47,563 nucleotides of DNA, from positions 1 through 47,563 of IMG/VR virus record IMGVR_UViG_3300037245_000617. One strand, given 5' to 3'. The position numbers and the translations under genes were made by a program. The notes under the pieces were generated by a model. It saw only the letters and a program-made list of their open reading frames with translations, had not been told where the DNA came from and made no database searches. The stretch is from a virus. How positions within the stretch are numbered: the first letter of the stretch is position 1; every line of letters starts with the position of its first letter. Below are positions 16,439-23,417 of this stretch, one piece after another.

Positions 16439-16469
16439 TTGTGACATTCTTGCGACATTACTTGCGACA
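16439..16469. repeat. Three direct repeats upstream of the late promoter
   Basis: TTGTGACA (16439-16446), TTGCGACA (16450-16457) and TTGCGACA (16462-16469) are spaced 11 and 12 bp, one helical turn. They lie just upstream of the -35 box of the minus-strand promoter, where an activator would bind. Confidence 0.55.
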
Positions 16470-16550
16470 CCTGGGATAGCCTGGACAGGAACAGCCCCAT
16501 CCAGCCCGTATTCGTTCACCGCAATATACACAGTACATAATAACACCTCT

Positions 16551-16625
16551 TGGCAGGCATGGTAGGACTCGAACCCACATAATCTCCATTAACAGTGGAG
16601 CGCCTTACCCTTCGGCCACATGCCT
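16551..16625 (-). tRNA. tRNA-Asn (GTT)
   Basis: The cloverleaf has acceptor AGGCATG/CATGCCT, D arm GCC/GGC, anticodon arm CTCCA-CTGTTAA-TGGAG (anticodon GTT), T arm GTGGG-TTCGAGT-CCTAC and an encoded CCA. It is the most distal of six tRNA genes on this strand. Confidence 0.9.
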
Positions 16626-16749
16626 ATATGACTAGCTTGCATATAGGCTTATTACCGAATTGAGGGTGACGTAGCCTCAAGCCTGCTATCCCGCCACCCT
16701 TACTTGACCCCCACTTACCGCTGTCTCTTGTTTTACCTGTTGGTTTCAT
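16624..16749 (-). CDS. Small Gly/Lys-rich protein
   Basis: A 41-residue ORF starting at ATG 16749 behind CGGAGTGTAAC, the ribosome site used by many small genes of this phage. It reads MKPTGKTRDSGKWGSSKGGG followed by a basic hydrophobic end. It ends two bases into the tRNA-Asn gene. No family; real expression is plausible but unproved. Confidence 0.45.
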   Translation of the reverse strand: MKPTGKTRDSGKWGSSKGGGIAGLRLRHPQFGNKPICKLVI

Positions 16750-16800
16750 GTTACACTCCGCTCCTGACCTTGGTAGGTCTAACCTTATTAGGTCTTCGTT

Positions 16801-17010
16801 TCATGAGTATCTCTCCCTTTTGCGTTCCTCGACCTTAGCTCTCCGCTCCTGCTTCTTAGAGAGTCTGTTTGGCCGATACGTTTTGCAGCCGTTACATAAA
16901 CCTTTATCAATAGATATTTGAGGGACACACTTAGAGGGACATCTATCCCCGTGGATATTACCACACGGAGTGTCACTGCATGGTCCACAGTCTACGCCAC
17001 AACAAATCAT
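16801..17010 (-). CDS. Cys-rich basic mini-protein
   Basis: A 69-residue protein starting MICCGVDCGPCSDTPCG at ATG 17010, with GGAGG 6 bases upstream; a GTG at 17052 gives a longer but poorly initiated form. Nine cysteines could bind metal. The C-terminus is a Lys/Arg/Glu helix (KKQERRAKVEERKRERYS), likely RNA- or DNA-contacting. It lies inside the tRNA region. Confidence 0.6.
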   Translation of the reverse strand: MICCGVDCGPCSDTPCGNIHGDRCPSKCVPQISIDKGLCNGCKTYRPNRLSKKQERRAKVEERKRERYS

Positions 17011-17032
17011 CTTGGTCCTCCACCCTTTAGTT

Positions 17033-17104
17033 TCATCTCGTTGTACCTCCACCGATACCTGGTCTACCAGGGAACTGTACCCATTTATGAGGTCTGTATT
17101 TCAT
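17033..17104 (-). CDS. Tiny coupled ORF
   Basis: A 23-residue ORF (MKYRPHKWVQFPGRPGIGGG and three more) whose ATG shares a base with the upstream stop (TAATG), with GAGGG about 8 bases before. It overlaps a possible longer form of the next gene. It is too short for a firm call. Confidence 0.3.
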   Translation of the reverse strand: MKYRPHKWVQFPGRPGIGGGTTR

Positions 17105-17433
17105 TAGATGATCCCTCTGTCAGATAGGTACGAATAGGGAGTCTCAATAAGGTCCTCGTACATGCTGAGGTCTTCGTCGTCCTCGTCACCATCAAGCTCA
17201 ATCTCAAGAACCTGAGTGCTTCTGCCAGTGTCAACGATCTCTGTCTCCACAATACCCTTGGGCTGTGCAAACACTACGCCAAGCTTACTGTAAAGATACT
17301 TAAAAGATTCGAGGGGGGTCAGATCAGCAACCTCAGACTGTAAGAGCGTGAAGCTCTGCGTGGGACTGTCATGTCCTGTGAAAAGCAAAGTAAGGTCACC
17401 CAAGTCATTCATCGTAACATCCATTCTCTTCAT
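17104..17433 (-). CDS. Acidic hypothetical protein
   Basis: A 109-residue protein with GGAG before ATG 17433. The N-terminal half is beta-rich (DLTLLFTGHDSPTQSF) and the C-terminal half strongly acidic (LDGDEDDEDLSMYEDL). No known family. It lies between the tRNA cluster and the small Cys-rich gene. Confidence 0.6.
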   Translation of the reverse strand: MKRMDVTMNDLGDLTLLFTGHDSPTQSFTLLQSEVADLTPLESFKYLYSKLGVVFAQPKGIVETEIVDTGRSTQVLEIELDGDEDDEDLSMYEDLIETPYSYLSDRGII

Positions 17434-17456
17434 AGTAATCTCCTAATAAGTCGTTA

Positions 17457-17621
17457 TTATTTGTTAAGTCTCGTTGGTCCACCCACCCGTGTCGGACCTG
17501 GAACTTTCTTCCCGGCCTTCTTCCTCATGGCCTCAGCATGCTTGCGCTTGGCCTCTGCCACCTCAGCAGCTATTTCCTCTGCTGTGCGCTGGTCAGCAGG
17601 GTTGGTTGCGTATGTAGTCAT
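17457..17621 (-). CDS. Small helical basic protein
   Basis: A 54-residue protein starting MTTYATNPADQRTAEEIAAE at ATG 17621 behind GGAGAAGG. A longer frame reaches into tRNA-Thr and is rejected. It is one long Ala/Glu/Lys helix then a basic Pro/Gly tail (KKAGKKVPGPTRVGG). Function unknown. Confidence 0.55.
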   Translation of the reverse strand: MTTYATNPADQRTAEEIAAEVAEAKRKHAEAMRKKAGKKVPGPTRVGGPTRLNK

Positions 17622-17633
17622 ATCCTTCTCCTG

Positions 17634-17708
17634 TGGAGCCGTCAAGAGGAATCGAACCCCTGTCAAGGGCTTACAAGGCCCCCGCTCTGCCTGTTGAGCT
17701 ATAACGGC
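17634..17708 (-). tRNA. tRNA-Thr (TGT)
   Basis: The acceptor GCCGTTA/TGACGGC, anticodon arm GGGGC-CTTGTAA-GCCCT (anticodon TGT), T arm with GGTTCGATTC and encoded CCA are all present. Confidence 0.9.
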
Positions 17709-17744
17709 ATATATCATCCGTGGTGACTTCCGTGGTGACTTCCG

Positions 17745-17818
17745 TGGTAGCTCCAAATGGAATCGAACCAATGTCTGACGGTTATCAGCCGCCTGCTCTA
17801 CCGTTGAGCTATGGAGCT
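17745..17818 (-). tRNA. tRNA-Ile (GAT)
   Basis: The acceptor AGCTCCA/TGGAGCT, discriminator A and CCA are present. The anticodon arm GGCGG-CTGATAA-CCGTC gives anticodon GAT. A 12-bp tandem repeat (CGTGGTGACTTC, twice) lies between this gene and tRNA-Thr. Confidence 0.9.
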
Positions 17819-17820
17819 AA

Positions 17821-17896
17821 TGGAGTGCGGGGTGGGAATCGAACCCACGTCCTACGGGCCACAACCGTAGCGTAATTCCAATTATACTACCCTCAC
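17821..17896 (-). tRNA. tRNA-His (GTG)
   Basis: The anticodon arm TACGG-TTGTGGC-CCGTA gives anticodon GTG. The T arm GTGGG-TTCGATT-CCCAC and CCA are present. The acceptor GTGAGGG/CCCGCAC has one A-G mismatch at pair 4. Confidence 0.85.
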
Positions 17897-17897
17897 A

Positions 17898-17974
17898 TGG
17901 TCTGAGGGGTAGGATTTGAACCTACGGCCACTGGACTCCAAGACCAGTACGCTACCAGACTGCGCCACCCCCAG
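17898..17974 (-). tRNA. tRNA-Pro (TGG)
   Basis: The acceptor CTGGGGG/CCCTCAG starts with the C1-G72 pair typical of tRNA-Pro. The D arm GGCGCAGTCTGGTAGCG is Pro-like. The anticodon loop CTTGGAG gives TGG. CCA is encoded. Confidence 0.85.
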
Positions 17975-17976
17975 AT

Positions 17977-18063
17977 TGGTGGGGTAGCCTAGAGTCGAAC
18001 TAGGACGGCTCGTTGAGCGACTGGTTTACAGCCAGCCCCACAGCCATAGTGGTCTACTACCCC
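17977..18063 (-). tRNA. tRNA-Tyr (GTA)
   Basis: A class II tRNA of 87 bases with a long variable arm. The acceptor is GGGGTAG/CTACCCC and the anticodon arm CTGG-CTGTAAA-CCAG gives anticodon GTA; CCA is encoded. It is the first tRNA after the promoter at 18203-18175. Confidence 0.9.
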
Positions 18064-18174
18064 GGAAATTCCGGATAATGATAATGATAATAGGGTATTG
18101 GGTTGGGCCACATAGTGTTCTCCTTAAAATTAACAAAAAAAATTTCAGGTTCGCTTACTGTTACCTATACTTTA

Positions 18175-18203
18175 TATATATATGGGTGGTTGGATGGGGT
18201 CAA
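18175..18203 (-). promoter_or_regulatory. Putative promoter for the tRNA cluster
   Basis: On the minus strand TTGACC (18203-18198) and TATATA (18180-18175) are 17 bp apart. The predicted RNA starts about 100 bases upstream of tRNA-Tyr. It lacks the shared 14-mer of the other main promoters. Confidence 0.5.
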
Positions 18204-18663
18204 GTGGGGGAGGGGGGGGGCCTGTCTTCTGTGTGTGTGCGTGTGTATGCACCCATGCTCTCCCTCTGTGTGCGTGTGTATCATTTAATAATACATGCGT
18301 GTGCGCCTGCGTATGAGGACCAAGGTCAGGTGGGTCAGGGCAATGGGAAGCCTTGGTACCAGTGGGTGTAAGAGAGTGTGCCACTCTCAACGAGTAAGGG
18401 CCAGCGAGTGGGATCAGCCACTTACTAGCCCTCGTTCTGTTCATCCCTTATTATCCACCATTATAGCACGTTTACCGGGTATCCCCAGGCACCTCTTGAC
18501 CAGGCTCAGTGGGCCGCAGCTAGGCCCCGGTAGCTGAGGGCATGCTCTGTGATGCCTCTCTACCCCATACTCCACTACCTTCTTATAAGAGTCGAATCGA
18601 ATCCGCTTGGTAGTCGCTGTAGATGCACTGGTAGCACTCGTTTACATTTATTTTATTTAATAC

Positions 18664-18692
18664 TTGACCTTTGTGCCTACATTTGAGATACT
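18664..18692 (+). promoter_or_regulatory. Putative promoter for the MoxR operon or leader RNA
   Basis: TTGACC (18664-18669) and GATACT (18687-18692) are 17 bp apart after an AT-rich stretch. A transcript from here would have a foldable leader of about 440 bases before the 19145 gene. Confidence 0.45.
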
Positions 18693-19144
18693 ACGATTGA
18701 GCCTTGAGTTTGGCTCGAACGGCCCTGGCAGCGAGAACGGCTGACCACGGACTGGAAAACACCTCAACCGCAGCCGAAGCACGGCAAACCTGACTCCGCT
18801 CCCCAGTAGGCAGTATGCAGGAGCGCAACGTCCCCCGGTAGCGATCCACTTGCACAAGCACGGCAAAGTCGAGTGGCTTGCAGCCTGGGACCAGGCAACC
18901 AGAGTGAAGGGCCAGAGCCAAGGTGAAGACAAGCAGGCAGAGATCAATACAAAGGCAGGGAAGGCGGGGCCGCAAGGCTTATGCTGGACTAGCATCGCTA
19001 GACTAGCTCACCGTGGACCTAGGTGGATACAGAGCCACTGTTAAGACCTTTGGGATAAACTGCCGCCAATTCCTTTTCTCTCCATCCTAAGCATCCAACT
19101 AGGTCCATAAACGTGCAACCATCAACGATCTAGGAGGGTTTACC

Positions 19145-19408
19145 ATGGCAACAGTAAAGGCAGAGGCACATGCGGCAAAGATTGACTTTTCCAAGACCAA
19201 GTATGCAGCCGTAACCGCTGGAAGGGCCAGGGCTAAGGCTTCAGGGCTGACCAAGGACTACGACGTGGCGGTCTGTATCATGGTCGAGCTTGACAAAGCT
19301 GGACTGAAAATAGTCCGTAAGCCCAGCAAGGACGGCCTTCGAGAGTTTGGCAGACGGGTAGGCAGTGACAATGTGACCGTGGCAGGCATGCGTGAGGCCA
19401 GCAAGTAA
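19145..19408 (+). CDS. Hypothetical protein, first gene of the MoxR operon
   Basis: An 87-residue basic, Ala-rich protein behind a strong AGGAGG site. Mixed helix-strand, with many Lys and Arg (AGRARAKASGLTKD; GLREFGRRVG), so it may bind nucleic acid. A 7-bp hairpin, ACCAGGC/GCCTGGT at 19415-19434, follows its stop. No family recognised. Confidence 0.65.
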   Translation: MATVKAEAHAAKIDFSKTKYAAVTAGRARAKASGLTKDYDVAVCIMVELDKAGLKIVRKPSKDGLREFGRRVGSDNVTVAGMREASK

Positions 19409-19414
19409 GAAAGG

Positions 19415-19434
19415 ACCAGGCTTGTGGGCCTGGT
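19415..19434 (+). other. Intergenic hairpin
   Basis: ACCAGGC and GCCTGGT form a perfect 7-bp stem with a 6-base loop. No T-run follows, so this is not a standard terminator. It may be an mRNA stability or processing element. Confidence 0.5.
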
Positions 19435-19481
19435 TGGACGCTTAGAAATGTAATGAATACACCAACATAGGAGAGAGAATT

Positions 19482-20525
19482 ATGAGTGCAAGAAGGAAGA
19501 TTAAATCAGCAAAGAGCATTCCCTCGTTGACTCCAGCGAAGATGCTAAAGACACTGATAACGGCCTTCGAGAACCGTTTGCAGCTTTTACTGGTTGGCTC
19601 TCCCGGTGTAGGGAAGACTGAGCTAGTTCTGGCAGCGGCTAAATTCTTGGGCTACAACGTGATAATTATGCACCCGGTTGTCTCTGATCCTACTGACTTC
19701 AAGGGTTTACCGTGTTTGGTGGATGGTCAAGCAGTATTCTTGCCGTTCAAAGAATTGCAAGAGATGATTGACGCAAAGACCCCAACCATAGTGTTCTTGG
19801 ACGATCTAGGGCAAGCTTCGGCAGCGGTTCAGGCCGCTGTAATGCAGCTAATCTTAGGCAAGCGGATCAATGGTCATCACCTCAGTGACAATATCATCTT
19901 TGTCGGTGCTACCAACAGACGAGAGGACATGGCAGCGGTTCAGGGCATCCTCGAACCAGTCAAGTCCCGGTGGCATTCGATAGTTGGGCTGGAAGTGGAC
20001 GTGGAAGCATGGTTGACTTGGGCCGAAGATAACGGCATCAACGCCTATGTCAGAGCCTTTATAGCTAGACGACCAACGCTTCTACACGCTTTTGAGCCAT
20101 CCCAGGACATGGTGAATACTCCAAGTCCCAGGACGGTGGTCAACGCTTCAAGGATCATTGACGCTAATTTTGACCCCGATGTCCGTAGAGCCTTGATAGC
20201 AGGGAGTGTGGGAGAGGGCTGGGCTACTGAATACCTGGCTTTCATCGACATGGTTGACCGCATGATAGACCCCAACGTAGTCATCCAAGCACCGAAAGAC
20301 GTAGACGTACCAAAGGATCACGACGTTTTGTATGTCCTTTCGTTGGCTTTAGCTGACCGTGCCACCGATGCAAACTTCAATAATATCATGGTGTTTGTCA
20401 ATCGGATGGAAGAGCGAGAGTTCCAAAAGCTCCTGGTCAGTGTAGCTACCAGACGTGATGAAAACCTAAAGAATACCACTGGTTACATCACCTGGGCGAC
20501 TGCTAATCCGGAGCTTCATAACTAA
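19482..20525 (+). CDS. MoxR/CobS-like AAA+ ATPase
   Basis: A 347-residue AAA+ ATPase with Walker A VGSPGVGKTE (about 39-48), a pore-facing region, Walker B TIVFLDDLGQ (about 107-116) and sensor 1 FVGATN (about 148-153). MoxR-type ATPases form hexamers that remodel or load metal into protein partners, typically with a VWA-domain protein (as CobS with CobT, or RavA with ViaA). The VWA partner is encoded two genes downstream (21662-23116). CobS-like ATPases are known in cyanophages. The target here is unknown. Confidence 0.85.
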   Translation: MSARRKIKSAKSIPSLTPAKMLKTLITAFENRLQLLLVGSPGVGKTELVLAAAKFLGYNVIIMHPVVSDPTDFKGLPCLVDGQAVFLPFKELQEMIDAKTPTIVFLDDLGQASAAVQAAVMQLILGKRINGHHLSDNIIFVGATNRREDMAAVQGILEPVKSRWHSIVGLEVDVEAWLTWAEDNGINAYVRAFIARRPTLLHAFEPSQDMVNTPSPRTVVNASRIIDANFDPDVRRALIAGSVGEGWATEYLAFIDMVDRMIDPNVVIQAPKDVDVPKDHDVLYVLSLALADRATDANFNNIMVFVNRMEEREFQKLLVSVATRRDENLKNTTGYITWATANPELHN

Positions 20526-20535
20526 AACCCTTCTT

Positions 20536-20651
20536 CGATACCTCAACCCTAAAGCGAGTCAACGCTAGACGGCCATGCAGGGCGGGTCTAGCTGGGCTGC
20601 AAACCTAAGTGGAGGGGCCGGGTAACCGGATAAACAAAATTGAGGTATTCG
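20536..20651 (+). ncRNA. Predicted structured RNA between ATPase and partner gene
   Basis: ATACCTCAA (20538-20546) pairs with TTGAGGTAT (20640-20648), extended by a CG/CG pair around a one-base bulge, closing a domain of about 115 bases. Inside lie CTAGAC/GTCTAG and CCGG-GTAA-CCGG, the latter with a GNRA tetraloop. There is no T-run, so it is not a terminator. It is likely an mRNA-borne control element. Confidence 0.5.
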
Positions 20652-20703
20652 TAGGATGGTAATTAGTTTAACAATAATAACTACATAGAGAGAAGGAGGG
20701 AAC

Positions 20704-21576
20704 ATGATTATCAAGACCGATATTCGTGAAAAGGCAATGACAGTGCAGTTTAACAGCAAGTGCTGGACTGCCAGGAAGTTTGACAAAGCTGCCACCCAGA
20801 AACACAACGTGGATCAGGGCGCAGACAAGGACGCTTCAAGGATCAACAAGCTTTTGATCCCCAAGAGCATCATTGACGGCCCGGTCAAAGCTAGGCAGCA
20901 TGCCCAGCACAAGATTCATGACGTATTCACCAGTAAGTGGGCCAGCAGAGGCGTAAACATCCTGAAGGCAACGGTCTACGAGGAATACGCTACCCTGATG
21001 TCATCGGCTGAAGAGGCTTTCTGGCAAGCGGTGGAAGTGTTCATGACCCGCTATCAGCTATTCTACGACAATCTCTGGGAAAAAGGACCTGAGAGAATGG
21101 GTGGAATGTATGACCGTGATGACTACCCAAGTCCCCAGGAAGTCAAGTCAAAGTTCACTTTCAAGGTCCACTATGCCCCGATCACTCATTCTTCTGATTG
21201 GCGCATAGGCGGGTTGGCGGCTGACGAGACAAAAAAGCTGGCGGCTGCAGTGGCTGAAAGGGAACGTGAGCTACTGGCGGGTGCCATGAAGTCAGTCTGG
21301 GAGCGGCTTCACAAGGTTGTTAGCAAGGTTGTGGAGGTGCTTGGAACGGCTGACGCAATCTTTAGGGACTCGCTAATTGGGAACGTGATTGACCTCTGCA
21401 GCATCTTGCCGGACCTCAACCTGGAGGATGATCCCCAGCTAGAGGACCTGAGGAAAGAGGTCGAGCGGTCCATTGGCTCCCTGGACCCCGCAATGCTTCG
21501 AGAGGACCCCGAAGGACGCAAGCGGGTTGCCGAAGATACCAAGGAAATACTGGACAAGATAGGAGGTTATTTCTAG
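20704..21576 (+). CDS. Helical partner protein of the MoxR/VWA system
   Basis: A 290-residue protein with a strong GGAGG site. It is mostly helical: a basic N-terminus, a middle segment with YPSPQEVKSKFTFKVHYAPI, and long coiled-coil-like helices (about 185-260). Its place between the ATPase and the HExxH/VWA protein fits the third component of such operons; in other phages and prophages this slot is often a DUF3150-type protein, but I cannot confirm that family. It may be a substrate adaptor. Confidence 0.6.
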   Translation: MIIKTDIREKAMTVQFNSKCWTARKFDKAATQKHNVDQGADKDASRINKLLIPKSIIDGPVKARQHAQHKIHDVFTSKWASRGVNILKATVYEEYATLMSSAEEAFWQAVEVFMTRYQLFYDNLWEKGPERMGGMYDRDDYPSPQEVKSKFTFKVHYAPITHSSDWRIGGLAADETKKLAAAVAERERELLAGAMKSVWERLHKVVSKVVEVLGTADAIFRDSLIGNVIDLCSILPDLNLEDDPQLEDLRKEVERSIGSLDPAMLREDPEGRKRVAEDTKEILDKIGGYF

Positions 21577-21661
21577 TATCAAATTGAGGGCTAGAGTGGC
21601 GACTAGCCTTCATCTGGATACTACTGAAACAACTGATAAACACTTAACAGGAGTTGGTATT

Positions 21662-23116
21662 ATGAAATGCGAAGCGACTAAAGCTATGGAAAACGCCCGT
21701 GCAGGGCTAGTTTCCAGGCATCCGTCTCTTGGTTTCCTTAGCTTCAAGCTGAAGTGGTTTCCTGATTCGACGACTCCAACGGCTTGGTGCGACGGTGTAA
21801 GCGTAGGCTTTAATCCGGAGTTTGTTCTCAGCCTAACCAAGGCAGAGCGCAGGTTTCTGGCCGCTCACGAAGTGGGGCATCCGATGTTAGGCCACCACCT
21901 CCGAAGAGGGGACCGGAACCCGAAACAGTGGAATGTAGCTTGTGACCATGTGGTCAACCTGATCCTTCAGGGTCAAGGGTTTACAGCGATCAAGGATACT
22001 TTTTGCGACTACCAGTTTAAAGGAATGGCAGTTGAGCAAGTATTTGCGATCCTATTCCCCCCCGGTCAAGAGAATGAGGACCAGGACCAGGATTCAACAG
22101 AGAGCGGTCAAGGAGGCGATTCTAGCCCTCAGGACGACGAAGAGGCATCAGGGGGTCAGGAAGGCCAGGAAGACGGCTCAGGGGACGAAGGAGGTGGCTC
22201 AGATGACACTGGAGACGCAGAGGGCGATCAAGGCGATTCAGGAGGCAGCGGAAGCGGACTTCCGGATCAGTCAGAGAGTGCTGGCGAGGCTGCTGGGGCT
22301 GGAAAGCCAAGTGGCAAAGCTGATGAAGAGGCTGGAGAAGGTGGAGGGTCAGGTGAAGAGGCCCCACGAAGCAGCACTGAGGCCGGGAGCGATCCTGTAG
22401 ACTACAGCCAACCAGGTGAGGTGAGAGACTACCCAGGTGAGGCCCCAGAGGACTTCGAGGCTGAGGCAGAGAAGTGGGACATAGCAGTTCAGCAGGCGGC
22501 TCAGATGGAGCGCAGACTGAGTCCTGAAGGCAATCTACCAGGGTTTGTTGAGACAATTCTCGACAACATCAGTGATCCAAAGCTGCCATGGCAAGAGATT
22601 CTTTCCAGGTGGCTGTCAAGTAAGGCCAAGAACGACTATAGCTGGACAAGGCCGAACCCCAGGTACTCAGCAACCGGGTTTATCCTGCCAGTGCTTGAGA
22701 GTTTTGAGTTAGGCCGGGTGTCGATCTTCTGGGATACTTCATGCTCAGTAACAGACGACCAGGTGGCCGATATTGGCTCAGAGACTCAAGGAATCTTAGC
22801 CCACTTTCCCGGTGTACTGATAGACCTTTATCACATAGATACTAAGGTCCAGTACATAGAGGAATTAGACCTTAACACGGACTGGGATCAGATAACCGCA
22901 AGAGGTAGAGGCGGGACTGACTTCAGACCAGGGTTTGAGGCTATCGAAGACAGTGAGGAAGAGTACCCGGTGGGAGTAATTTACATGACTGACGGTGAAT
23001 GCTCCAAGTTTCCGGAGCCGCCAAGTTACCCGGTGCTTTGGATTGTGGTTGACATGCCACAAGACTTCCGCTTCGATCCTCCATTCGGTGAGGTGGCATA
23101 CTACAACGACTTCTAA
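21662..23116 (+). CDS. HExxH metallopeptidase-like / VWA-domain protein (DUF2201-like)
   Basis: A 484-residue protein starting at ATG 21662 behind AGGAG. Residues 1-120 look like a metallopeptidase-type domain with AAHEVGHPMLGHH (HExxH plus a further His). About 130-270 is an acidic Gly/Ser/Glu/Asp linker of low complexity. About 300-484 is a VWA domain with a complete MIDAS: DTSCS, GGTDF and MTDGE. This layout matches the VWA partners of MoxR ATPases and recalls CobT, which also has an acidic linker. It presumably works with the ATPase at 19482. It could cleave or remodel a host target. Confidence 0.8.
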   Translation: MKCEATKAMENARAGLVSRHPSLGFLSFKLKWFPDSTTPTAWCDGVSVGFNPEFVLSLTKAERRFLAAHEVGHPMLGHHLRRGDRNPKQWNVACDHVVNLILQGQGFTAIKDTFCDYQFKGMAVEQVFAILFPPGQENEDQDQDSTESGQGGDSSPQDDEEASGGQEGQEDGSGDEGGGSDDTGDAEGDQGDSGGSGSGLPDQSESAGEAAGAGKPSGKADEEAGEGGGSGEEAPRSSTEAGSDPVDYSQPGEVRDYPGEAPEDFEAEAEKWDIAVQQAAQMERRLSPEGNLPGFVETILDNISDPKLPWQEILSRWLSSKAKNDYSWTRPNPRYSATGFILPVLESFELGRVSIFWDTSCSVTDDQVADIGSETQGILAHFPGVLIDLYHIDTKVQYIEELDLNTDWDQITARGRGGTDFRPGFEAIEDSEEEYPVGVIYMTDGECSKFPEPPSYPVLWIVVDMPQDFRFDPPFGEVAYYNDF

Positions 23117-23164
23117 GAAACTTCTAACAGGACGCAGTGCAAGGCTAGGACTTTCAAGGAGAGA

Positions 23165-23238
23165 GGTTGATGTTTGAAGGTGATAGGGTGGAGGACCATG
23201 GTCCTTGTGGAACCACTCTTGATCCTTGAACCATTAAC
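23165..23238 (+). repeat. Conserved hairpin element, copy A
   Basis: The lower arms GGTTGATG-TTTGAAGG and CCTTGAAC-CATTAACT pair imperfectly. They are followed by an internal loop TGAT/TGAT (tandem G-A) and an upper helix AGGGTGG/CCACTCT. Copies B and C keep the arms and the G-A loop but have other, still paired, upper helices. Confidence 0.75.
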
Positions 23239-23241
23239 TAC

Positions 23242-23331
23242 CTGGGGGAGTTAGCCCGAAAGCACTGGACGCAGTGTGAATGCTCCGATGGAGCGGTCCT
23301 ACAGTAGGGCGGCAGGCTGACAAATCCCCTG
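23242..23331 (+). ncRNA. Predicted multibranched RNA domain
   Basis: GTTAGCC (23250-23256) pairs with GGCTGAC (23315-23321), with a flanking GGGG/CCCC, and encloses three hairpins. These are CACTG-GACG-CAGTG (23263-23276), GCTCC-GAT-GGAGC (23282-23294) and GTCCTA-CAG-TAGGGC (23296-23310). The domain sits between hairpin copies A and B in a 300-base gap. Confidence 0.55.
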
Positions 23332-23338
23332 CAAAGGA

Positions 23339-23403
23339 GGTTGGTGTTTGAAGGTGAAGGCCATTTTAGCCCGATGAATGGCCCGATCCTTGAACCATTA
23401 ACC
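23339..23403 (+). repeat. Conserved hairpin element, copy B
   Basis: The arms GGTTGGTG-TTTGAAGG and CCTTGAAC-CATTAACC enclose TGAA/CGAT (tandem G-A kept) and the perfect upper helix GGCCATT/AATGGCC. It ends 15 bases before the GTG of 23418 and just before its ribosome site. Confidence 0.75.
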
Positions 23404-23417
23404 AAGGAGGTGGTAAG

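Larger units (their letters stand above)
18064..19144. other. 1.1-kb divergent region without a convincing gene; structured
   Basis: The region separates leftward tRNA/late genes from the rightward MoxR operon. It holds a G-rich and GT-rich part (18185-18310), a 15-bp direct repeat TGTGTGCGTGTGTAT (18234-18248 and 18267-18281), and an AT-rich imperfect dyad near 18279-18297. Hairpins follow at 18372-18388 (GAGAGT/ACTCTC), 18397-18432 (nested AGGGC/GCCCT and AGTGG/CCACT) and 18505-18538 (nested CTCAG/CTGAG and GGGCC/GGCCC). More lie at 18699-19010 (for example GAGCC/GGCTC, CCTGG/CCAGG, ATGCT/AGCAT). Open frames here lack good starts and coding-like residue make-up. A large structured RNA, a control region or a second origin are all possible. 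Confidence 0.55.

Noticed and set aside
16551-18063. tRNA-derived attachment site (attP)
   Set aside because: Six complete tRNAs with CCA and no partial tRNA copy; the integrase gene is more than 20 kb away.
18231-18310. Simple GT microsatellite only
   Set aside because: The 15-bp direct repeat and adjacent dyad suggest more than slippage, so it was kept as part of the noncoding region.
18657-18995. Minus-strand ORF of 112 codons in the same region
   Set aside because: No ribosome site, Cys/Pro/Ala-rich shadow-like content; probably chance.
18745-19044. A 300-base open plus-strand frame with a TTG-started 64-codon ORF at 18850
   Set aside because: No ATG, no clear ribosome site, and the sequence is full of hairpins; residue make-up does not look coded.
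22122-22556. Minus-strand ORF of 144 codons opposite the VWA gene
   Set aside because: It mirrors the low-complexity acidic linker; a shadow frame.
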